A stretch of DNA of 64,000 nt from Symbiodinium sp. CCMP2592. Taxonomy: Eukaryota; Sar; Dinophyceae; Suessiales; Symbiodiniaceae. The DNA is taken from positions 163,321 to 227,320 of the forward strand of contig CAJNDT010004635.1 of the NCBI GenBank assembly GCA_905221615.1. The letters are read 5' to 3'. The notes beneath the pieces are model-generated. The model was not told where the DNA came from. It saw only the letters and a list, made by a program, of their open reading frames with translations, and made no database searches. Position numbers and translations under genes: made by a program. This document shows, piece after piece, positions 57,414-64,000 of this stretch (its first letter is position 1; every line of letters starts with the position of its first letter).

Positions 57414-57639
57414 CTGCAAGGATGCCTTGAGGGATTGTTGAAACCATGGCCGCTTATAACATCAACAACGGGTAGCCGCAAACCCTCATTACGCCGTAAA
57501 CCGAACACCCTCCATACACTCGAAACACGTATCTCTAAACCTTCAGCCCAGCTCATAGTCTTGGACGTTGGCCAACAGACGGTTGTTGATCCAACGGCTA
57601 ACAGCAACGCTGGGAGACCACCGTCTCTCTAACCCCGTA

Positions 57640-57715
57640 CATGTACATGTACATGCAAATATATACAGACATATACATACACATGTATATATATATATAT
57701 ATGTAGATATATACA
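57640..57715 (+). repeat. ACATGTA/(TA)n tract
   Basis: Palindromic ACATGTAC words followed by TA repeats. Confidence 0.85.
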
Positions 57716-57737
57716 TATCCATATACACACACAGTTA

Positions 57738-57846
57738 TCATAGTGTCCATTGTGGTCCTTGTTCTGGTTAAGCAGTTTAAAGTATAGGATCCTATACTTT
57801 AAAAGTGGTTCATCCAAGAGGTAGCTACAATGGAGACTATAGGTAT
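57738..57846. mobile_element. Foldback element, family C, copy 4 (diverged)
   Basis: Ends TAGTGTCCATTGTGGTCCTT and GCTACAATGGAGACTATAGG. The core is a perfect AGTATAGGATCCTATACT palindrome. Confidence 0.75.
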
Positions 57847-57848
57847 AC

Positions 57849-58130
57849 TGAGAGAGAGAGAGGGAGAGAGAGAGAGAGAGATATATATATATATAATATA
57901 TAGGTCTATATATATATATATATACACACATGCACGTGTGTATGTGTGTATGGAAATGACCACATAAAAATGCCTGAATTGACAGACAAACAAGCAAGCA
58001 AACAAACATACACACACACAAACAACAACTAAATAAATGCATAAATAAACAAGCACACACACAAAAGAAACAACCAAGTAAACATGTAGATCCATACATA
58101 CATACATACATACACACAGACAGACATACA
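57849..58130 (+). repeat. (GA)n-(TA)n-(CA)n compound microsatellite and CATA tract
   Basis: Low-complexity throughout. Frames through it are artefacts. Confidence 0.9.
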
Positions 58131-58393
58131 TACCGTGTAGCATACAGAAACCCAAGAGGCATCGTGCTCCAAACAACAAGGTCCACCCCTGACCCAGCAC
58201 TGGCAGATTGTGGCCGGCTACAGTAGCAATCAGTAGCAGCTTACCGACAGACTAGCGAAACCATATCAGGAACTCTTCAAACATCAGCCTCTGTGTGTTC
58301 ACCGTGTGTACGTATGCATGCAGGTATGCAGGCAAGCAGGTATGCATGTACGTGCGTGTGTGGGTAGGCATGTATGGATCAGGGCCTTGCAAC

Positions 58394-58435
58394 CGTCGGC
58401 TGAGGTAAAGAACTGCCGCCACCGGGCCTTGGCAT
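58394..58435 (-). CDS. Candidate micro-exon (42 nt)
   Basis: Bounded by ACATCAG and GACG-GTTGCAAG. It reads AKARWRQFFTSAD. Both splice signals are good; function unknown. Confidence 0.45.
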
Positions 58436-58927
58436 CTGATGTGTAGGCTTGAAGGTCTAGGTTTTGGGAGTTTAGAGCATGGGGTGTAAGGGCCTAAGGC
58501 CAAGGGGTTTGGGATGCTAGTGCTAGGGCCACTGCCGTCTGGTTGATACCGTTGTCAGTCTTAGTCCATGTATCAAGTTCATCTCAATACATTGTGCTGT
58601 TGAGGACGTGTTGCGCTGGCCCAGGCATTTTGATGTTGCAAGTACCTGTATCATGGGGATGACCATTAGATTAGTAACTTCGAGCCCCTGGCCCCCCTGG
58701 GTTCATGTTGGTGACTTTTTCGGCCGCATCTCCGAAAGCCTGCACATGAAACGACGGTGGCCCTGCACCGTCAAACTGAGGTCATGTTTGAATTCTTGAT
58801 ACGAATATCCCTTCGTAGTTCCTGCATGATTAGATTATATGATCCATTTGGTAAGGTGTGTAAGGTCTATTTGCAAACGCCTGTCTACTAAATCTGAATA
58901 TTGAACCTCCGCAAACAGCAAAAGGAC

Positions 58928-59002
58928 CGAGCGGGATTCGACTCGATCTCGTTCCACCTGTCCTTCACCATATCGAGGAAGCCAGCGATGTAGCCGAAGA
59001 AC
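58928..59002 (-). CDS. Candidate exon: amphipathic segment
   Basis: Follows a CCCGAG acceptor that abuts a telomere-like word and ends before a GT. It reads FFGYIAGFLDMVKDRWNEIE, with codon use rich in C/G third positions. Product unknown. Confidence 0.5.
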
Positions 59003-59276
59003 CTCGGGTTTAGTGTTTCGGATTCAAGGATTCACGGTTCAGCGCTTTGTGGCTTTGGGCTTCAGGGTCTTGGGGTAATTTCAAGTTTGCAAAGCTGAAC
59101 GTCTAGATCTAGTTTAGACCACAAGCAGCTGCGACTCAGAATAGCAGCGAGCAAAGCACGACAGAAACAGCAACACCAAGATCCTCCTCCTCCTCCACCT
59201 GCTGCTATGCTCCTGCGGTGACGACAACGTCAAGCAGCGCCAGGACGAGTCGAAGTAGTAGGAGACGGAGTAGGAG

Positions 59277-59399
59277 CCCAGACCCCCGGGAGGATCTAGA
59301 AATTAGCTCCCCTAATCTGAGGCCCTACACTGCTACGGGTACTGTATAGGAATCCCCATCAAAGGATCTACTTTTTGGATCCTTTCGGGGGTCTGGGAG
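59277..59399. mobile_element. Single foldback element S
   Basis: Ends CAGACCCCCGGGAGGATC and GGATCCTTTCGGGGGTCTG. Confidence 0.65.
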
Positions 59400-59882
59400 T
59401 TGGAGTAGTGCTAGTACTAGTAAGCGTTCGTACCAGTCGTCATCGTCGTCGGCTCCGTCACAACAAGTCGTAGGATTGCTCGCACATTCGAAGCAGTGAT
59501 TCAACAAGGTTAATGTGCCAATAGTAAAGTAGGTATCAAATAATAACGAAAATAGGAATAGTAGTAATTAACCAAAATTTTAATAGTAGTGGAAGCACAT
59601 GTAACAGTAGTACTCACAGATAGTACTGGCCATAATCCCGCTCTTGAGCGCGGGGCTGCTCCGGCGGTACCCTGTGATGTGGCTTGGCTGCCTGCCAGCA
59701 AGGGATTTTAAGAACCCTAGACCCTACCTTACTAGCTGTCAATTTCAAGAGTCCGCAAAACTATTCGTAATTAGGGCTCTAGATTAATAAACAATACGGG
59801 AAAGTAGAAATTATCCCGAATCAATACCCAGCTTAGGCTACCATAACCCGTATTTGTTGGGCCCATATGCTCCAATATTGGT

Positions 59883-60045
59883 TGGAATCAATCGCGATTG
59901 ATTTTTTCAAGCGCCGATTGAAACGAGGCCAAAATCAATCGCAGAGAGGCTTTTTTCAATAGCGACAAAATCAATCGCAGAGTGTCGTTAAAATCAATAG
60001 AAAAATCAAGCGTGGAATCAATAGAAAAATCAATCGCGGAAGTGT
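59883..60045. repeat. Degenerate AAAATCAATCGC-type short tandem repeats
   Basis: The words AATCAATCGC and AATCAATAGAAAAATCAA recur at least six times with small changes. An open frame across them is compositionally poor and is not called as coding. Confidence 0.6.
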
Positions 60046-60137
60046 GTTTTAGGCACTCCCATGTGTGCAAAAACACCATATATCTATTATCTCTTCTGCC
60101 ATTTACAGGATGTACTTTTCAGCATTTTCGTGAGTTC

Positions 60138-60182
60138 ATAAATATACATAAATATACATATATATATATATACGTATGTATG

Positions 60183-60272
<90 letters not shown>

Positions 60273-60305
60273 TATATACATATACATATATACATATATA
60301 CATAC
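60138..60305. repeat. (TA)n/ACATA tract
   Basis: About 165 bp of TA with CATA interruptions, just left of the first hairpin copy. Confidence 0.95.
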
Positions 60306-60319
60306 AGCTACATATGTCG

Positions 60320-60656
60320 TGTCTATCCAGACACTGTGAAGAATCGGCAAAGTCCTATCATCAAACACGGACACTCAAAGCTATATAGTACGTACATGAA
60401 TTTAGGGTTTGGGCTTAGGGTTCAGGGTTTAGGTTGTCTATCCAGACACTAGGACCAAGCGACATGTCTATCCAGACACTGCCCTGCCCTGCCCCCTGCC
60501 CCCTGCCCCCTGCCCCCTGCCCCCTGCCCCCTGCCCCCTGCCCCCCTGCCCCCCTGACCCCTAGTGCAGACAAGTTGCGGTGGCTGCGGCGGTACCTGCA
60601 TTGTCTATCCAGACACTGAAATAAAAAGTTTAAGACTATATATGTCTATCCAGACA
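60320..60656. repeat. Five copies of the TGTCTATCCAGACA hairpin downstream of the transposase-like gene
   Basis: Identical 14-mers occur at 60320-60333, 60435-60448, 60465-60478, 60602-60615 and 60643-60656. Each folds as a 5-bp stem (TGTCT/AGACA) with a 4-nt ATCC loop. The first has a sixth G-C pair. All five are followed by CT. The last lies 24 nt past the stop codon of the minus-strand gene. On that strand the sequence reads TGTCTGGATAGACA. Confidence 0.9.
60479..60563 (+). repeat. (CTGCCCC)n heptamer minisatellite
   Basis: About ten CTGCCCC or CTGCCCCC units in tandem, C-rich on plus and G-rich on minus. The array begins immediately after the third hairpin copy and ends 39 bp before the fourth. 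G-runs on the minus strand could form a quadruplex. Confidence 0.9.
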
Positions 60657-60680
60657 CTGGGTTTGCAGAACCCTTCTTTT

Positions 60681-62673
60681 TTAGTCCTCCGGCTTCTCAG
60701 TGTCGAAGTCCAACAAGCCCTTTAAGAGCAAGTGAAAAGCCAGGCTAAACTTTTGAAGCACCTTTCCCACAACCTGGTAGCTGGCAGTTCCACGAGAGCA
60801 GCTTGCAGTCACAGCTTTCACAATCGCCAGGTACGACTCAGGGCCATAGCACCAAACACATCTCGGCGTCAGATATTTTGACTGCTGCCCGAAGTGGTAA
60901 AAGAGGTGGAACTTCTGGGTGATGCTGTATTTCAGAAGCTTCCTCTTCAATGCATCTTTCGCCAGGAAATGATAGTGGGACAAGGTTCCTTGCACTGCAT
61001 CTTCGAAAACTGTGAAATCCTTTGAAGAAAAAACCCATTTCTTCTCATCTGCCATGCTGTACACTTTGTCCAAACACTCCACACAAGCTTTTCTGTGCAT
61101 AGATCTCGTAGACGAGTCATCACTATATTCCGTGGCCAACCGTACAGCTACTGGCGAAAACTTCCGAACAGTCCTGCCTTTGATGTGCTTCAAAGTCGGG
61201 TATCCAGTGTCTGCCATCAAATTGCTTCGCAGCAATTTCGGAAACCGTTCAGCCGTCGGTATCTCCAGGTCTTCATATATCTGCGAAATTTTCGGGTTCA
61301 AGACTTTCAACCTGGCCTCCAAGCTGCTCCCTGGCAGTGTATCCAAAATGTCGCACAGCAGGTTTGCAAAGATGTGGCAAGAAATGCCAAGATCCATCAA
61401 ATGCAACAGATCCAGTTTGACCGTCCAGAAGCCGACCCCCGGAACACTCCAGAGGTGGTGCTGCCTCAGGTCCTCAGCTCGAGGGTTCAATAGTGTGGAT
61501 CTCCAAGCAGCCTGTGGTCGCAGATCGTTGAATGGATGCGTGTTCTTGCTCTCGTCGAAAAAATTGGTGCATTCGCAATAAGGACATGGGTCATTCCGAG
61601 CACTAGTGGGCCAGCCAAACTGAGAACAGAAAAATTCGAGGTCGCCGCTGACGGACATAATAATACATCGTCTTCTCGCTTTGCCTTGAATGCAGTGACA
61701 GGGAGTATGGTTGATATATAGTATCTCCATAATGACCTACTAGATACAGTCACCAAATGTCAAAAGCAAGCCTATAACTATACACTCACCAAAACGAAAA
61801 TCCTAATTCATACATGGGTTTGGGTGGGATCGTGGTGTTCGGTGCGGTCTGTCGTGTCTTTCCAGACATGGAAAACGATCCCAGTCAGGCCAACTATTGT
61901 TTAAAACAAGATGATATCTTCGAATATATAATAACAGCTCCTGGTTTCTGCAAGATGCTCTTTCCAGCGGCGAGCTTCTTGAAGGACTCCGACAGTTCCT
62001 TCCAGATTGGGTCCCAAGTTCTGTCCCAGTCCTCAGTGGCGTTCTTCGGCATGTTCACCAGCATAAGCTGCGAAAACTGCACACTCACATTGCTCACCAT
62101 GCATCGCATCGATATTGCCATCGTGGAGTCAGTCTCCGAATATGGAGCTGCGTCTCCGTGAAGCACGAGTGGGATAGGGGCCTCTGCCTGGAAATCTATG
62201 GCCTTCCAGTACTTTGTATCCTGGCGGAACTGAGGGTTTTCTTTCCAGAGCTGCTTGCTCCAGAATTTCCGGATTTCTGCTTCGGGAGCCATGACTGTTT
62301 CCAAAAACCCATGCTCAGAGAGCTGGTCGATCCAGGCATGGGGCAAGTTCACAGGGATGTCCTTCTCCATCATCTTCTTCTCACCATTCAACTCCCTGAC
62401 CAGAACAGGTGTTCTGATGCTGGTGCTTTCTGGGGAGCACATGTTCTTGAAGATCCACCTGGAAATGTCTCTGTGGCAGTTCTGTGGCGATTCACCATGG
62501 GCTCCTAAGGCCTGCAGTTTCAGCAAGTCTTCTGCTGAGCTTCCAGATTTCACCGCACAGTCTGCAAACTCCTGAATTTCTGAAGCAGACAGCTTGCCCA
62601 GTGCAAAATGCCTCACGAGCATCAAAAAAAGCGGCGAGTGCGGCTCATGGCTGGTTTTTTGTTTCTTGCCCAT
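60681..62673 (-). CDS. Transposase-like protein (RNase H-fold DDE type suspected), two exons
   Basis: Two long minus-strand frames (62673 to about 61919, and about 61647 to 60681) fit as one gene of roughly 570 residues interrupted by an intron. Exon 1 carries LHGDAAPYSETDS. Exon 2 carries GDLEFFCSQFGWP, a CPYC pair, LDLLHLMDLGISCHIFANLL and later WCYGPESY. The order HGD ... GDLE/CxxC ... DLLHxMDLG ... E resembles the D-D-E layout with an internal Cys pair seen in CACTA/EnSpm and KDZ-type transposases, and matches my memory of a large dinoflagellate-specific protein family. That assignment is inference, not a database match. Start: ATG at 62673, 25 nt after a CATTTCAG that could be a spliced-leader acceptor. 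The stop is TAA at 60681-60683. No terminal inverted repeats were found, so it may be domesticated or degenerate. Covarying hairpins flank it. Confidence 0.7.
61648..61918 (-). other. Probable intron of the transposase-like gene
   Basis: Both flanking frames close inside this stretch. The pair of sites that joins them in frame (SN-GDLE) is a GA donor at 61918 and a GTCAG acceptor at 61648, giving 271 nt. Other donors, such as a GT a few codons upstream, and an acceptor at 61737 remain possible. One hairpin of the TGTCT/AGACA family lies inside at 61855-61868. Confidence 0.45.
61855..61868. repeat. Hairpin copy with TTCC loop inside the probable intron
   Basis: TGTCTTTCCAGACA has the same stem as the downstream cluster, with one loop change. 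It lies 25 nt past the stop that ends the exon-1 frame. Confidence 0.8.
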
Positions 62674-62727
62674 TGTGCTATTCCGGGTTCTAGGGGACCT
62701 GAAATGGGCTGCGGTGCATGACAGGGT

Positions 62728-62743
62728 GATCAGGGCCCTGATC
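62728..62743. repeat. Perfect 16-bp palindrome
   Basis: GATCAGGGCCCTGATC is its own reverse complement. It lies about 55 bp upstream of the ATG of the transposase-like gene, between two hairpin groups. It could be a protein-binding site or a cruciform; function unknown. Confidence 0.6.
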
Positions 62744-62772
62744 CCTGCAGCATATATCTGTAAACAAAAGCT

Positions 62773-62853
62773 TGCCTATCCAGGCATGTGCAACAGCTTG
62801 CCTATCCAGGCATGCACAACACAAGTGGCGTGCACAACCTGCCTGTCCAGGCA
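62773..62853. repeat. Three TGCCT/AGGCA hairpins upstream of the transposase-like gene
   Basis: TGCCTATCCAGGCA at 62773-62786 and 62799-62812, and TGCCTGTCCAGGCA at 62840-62853. Compared with TGTCT...AGACA, the third stem pair is C-G instead of T-A, so both arms changed together and pairing is kept. Confidence 0.88.
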
Positions 62854-62941
62854 TTCAAAGCATTGCAAAGCAGCACACACACACACACTCTCTTTTTCAC
62901 TCGCGGGGCTCCACCCCTCGTTGTGCCATTCGGCGATCCTT

Positions 62942-62959
62942 TCATGCAATTTTGCATGA
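62942..62959. repeat. TCATGCA/TGCATGA hairpin
   Basis: A 7-bp stem with an ATTT loop in the region between the two right-hand genes. It lacks the CT-ATCC-AG core, so it is kept separate from the main hairpin family. Confidence 0.55.
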
Positions 62960-63119
62960 GGATGCAAAAGTTCAGTCCTACAGAGGCTGGGCACCTTTTA
63001 GCCAGCAACATCATTATGATCTACATTCATCAACATCACAGCTGCTAGAAACTCCACAAAACAACACTCCTCAACATCTGCATTCGCTAGCTATCATCAT
63101 CTCCTACCGGTGCCACTGC

Positions 63120-63136
63120 TAGCCTCATCCAGGCTA
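63120..63136. repeat. TAGCCT/AGGCTA hairpin in the 3' flank of the K/E-rich gene
   Basis: TAGCCTCATCCAGGCTA has a 6-bp stem and a loop ending in ATCC. It starts 12 nt after the TAA at 63149. It is related to the other hairpins by the shared CT/ATCC/AG core but has a different outer stem. Confidence 0.7.
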
Positions 63137-63148
63137 CAAGGTTTGAAG

Positions 63149-64000
63149 TTAAAAACCAGCTGCCTCCACAAGTCCATCTTTCACTTTAGCGAGATCATTC
63201 AGCTCCAGGAGCTTCGATGCCTCCTGCAAACAGACAAGAGTTTGGAAGCATAACTGTCAAAGGCAATTAAGAGGCAAGCCTTCTTCAAGTCTTTTCCTTC
63301 ACTAGTCTGCTGCTTGCTTGGCTTTCTTGGCCTTCTTCAAAGCTTCAAGGGCCTCGAGCAGAGCAGCTTTCACTTCAGCTTTGTCTTCCTTCTTGTCCTC
63401 GATGTTCTTCAAGGCCTTGTCGATCTTCTTCTGTGCCATCTGCGCTTTCGTTCTTGCTGTCTTCAGAAACTTGCTCTGGTCTTCGTCCTCAGCTGTCGAC
63501 ACCAACTTCTGCAAGACAGTCTCTTCCTTTCCCAGGGCTTCCTTGAAGCTCAGAAGCTTCTCAAAGAACTGCTGCTTGCCGTCGTTGTCCTCCAAGCGGG
63601 ACTTGGTGTCCCAGTCCTCGTCTTTCTTCCCTTTTTTGGACCCAGAAGCCTTGCTGTCTGCGTTTCGCGACTTCGTCTTCACCTTCTTGGCAGGGGCTTC
63701 CGAGCTTCCGGACTCTTGCTCTGAGTCCTCCTCTTCCTCTGAGTCTTCCTCCTCCTGCGAGGACTCTTTTGCCTTCTTCTTCTTGTCCGGGCCACCAAGC
63801 AAAGCTTTCAGTTCCGGTTCCACGTCCATGCTCTTGAAGCACGACGGAGTCAGTCCAGCGAGGTCCATGTCTTGCAGGTCTACCAAAGCCTTCGAGTCTG
63901 TCTTCTTTCCAGAGCTCTTGACGACCACTCCCTTCTCTCTGGCGAAGGAGGCTCTTGTCACTTCTGTCATGTCCAAGAACTCTAAGAACCTCGAGTCGGA
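63149..64000 (-). CDS. Lys/Glu-rich charged protein, 3' part (5' end outside window)
   Basis: The frame is open to the right edge, so the gene is 5'-partial. An ATG at 63968-63970 is internal because the frame continues upstream with no stop. The main exon (about 63314-64000) reads as a highly charged protein: three basic clusters (PDKKKKAK, PAKKVKTK, GSKKGKKDED) that could be nuclear-localisation signals, an acidic stretch of E, D and S, then a long K/E/A-rich region likely to form a coiled coil. Read straight through, it stops at 63302-63304. A better end is a second exon at 63149-63223 after a TTTGCAG acceptor, coding EASKLLELNDLAKVKDGLVE and ending in TAA. A GC donor at 63313 keeps phase 0 and gives a 90-nt GC-AG intron, typical of dinoflagellates. 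No catalytic domain is recognised. Chromatin or nucleolar roles are only a guess from composition. It lies directly upstream of the transposase-like gene, same strand. Confidence 0.75.
63224..63313 (-). other. Probable 90-nt GC-AG intron
   Basis: On the minus strand it begins GCAGCAGAC and ends TCTGTTTGCAG. Removing it replaces the stop at 63302 with a 24-codon C-terminal extension in the same phase. GC donors are common in dinoflagellate introns. Confidence 0.55.

Larger units (their letters stand above)
14714..59002 (-). other. Proposed multi-exon minus-strand transcription unit(s) with repeat-filled introns
   Basis: GC-richer islands between 14.7 and 59.0 kb read, on the minus strand, as open frames flanked by AG on the left and GT, or more rarely GC, on the right. 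The exons listed below are 24-170 nt long. Several lengths are multiples of three with phase 0 at both ends (24, 39, 45, 48, 48, 51, 54, 54, 60, 60, 120). Between them lie telomere-like blocks, foldback elements and microsatellites, i.e. typical intron filler. Whether this is one gene or several is unknown. I see no convincing first ATG near 59 kb and no certain last stop. Each exon was picked by eye, so some will be wrong. Confidence 0.55.

Noticed and set aside
59225-59290. Plus-strand RS-like reading RSSRRRSRSPDPRE
   Set aside because: It lies in an AGT/AGC-type repeat running into a foldback element, so the composition explains it.
12600-60000. The whole block as a chromosome-end telomere
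   Set aside because: Orientation alternates, blocks are short and diverged, and coding-like islands continue throughout.
60434-60619. Open frame starting in one hairpin copy and ending in another
   Set aside because: It consists of the hairpin and CTGCCCC units. The shared CLSRH ending is just the hairpin sequence.

Overview
The window looks like nuclear DNA of a dinoflagellate, most probably of the Symbiodiniaceae type. This is inferred. The support is: plant-type telomere words (TTTAGGG/CCCTAAA) scattered through introns; candidate GC-AG introns beside GT-AG ones; many very short exons all on one strand; a transposase-like gene that I associate with dinoflagellate genomes; and a lysine/glutamate-rich neighbour gene. 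There is no rRNA, tRNA, CRISPR array, operon or bacterial promoter that I can defend. All splice sites and exon calls were made by eye, without alignment or transcripts.

Layout. (1) 1-12.6 kb: a block almost free of telomere words and of the short palindromic elements found elsewhere. It holds decayed coding-like pieces (7.69-8.03 kb and an inverted pair at 5.69-5.87/8.17-8.34 kb), local repeats (4.79-5.32 and 10.27-10.42 kb) and two large microsatellites (NGT-type at 9.2-9.6 kb, GA at 11.4-11.6 kb). No intact gene is convincing here. (2) 12.6-59.9 kb: a mosaic of degenerate telomere-like blocks in both orientations, about fifty 80-130 bp foldback (MITE-like) elements in more than ten families, microsatellites, and small GC-richer islands. 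Read on the minus strand, many islands are open frames bounded by AG and GT/GC splice signals. About fifty candidate exons of 24-170 nt lie between 14.7 and 59.0 kb, suggesting that most of this block is intron sequence of one or more long minus-strand genes. I do not recognise the product; pieces include an acidic/arginine-rich helix, Pro/Ser-rich linkers and a Cys-rich segment. (3) 60.3-64 kb: two clear minus-strand genes: a two-exon transposase-like gene (60681-62673) and, upstream of it in transcription order, the 3' part of a K/E-rich protein gene (63149 to beyond the window edge).

The most unusual signal is a set of ten short hairpins in and around these two genes (60320-63136). Each has the core CT-nATCC-like loop-AG and an outer stem that changes on both sides together (TGTCT/AGACA, TGCCT/AGGCA, TAGCCT/AGGCTA). 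One copy lies just after each gene's stop codon. The second strong set of observations is transposon archaeology that can be read directly: a 29-bp telomere-repeat patch inserted in one copy of an element whose empty form occurs twice nearby, nested elements, and 4-bp target-site duplications.

On the transcription model, everything I can call from 14.7 kb to the right edge runs on the minus strand, as expected for the unidirectional gene clusters of dinoflagellates. The foldback elements and telomere words sit between exons and so behave as intron filler.
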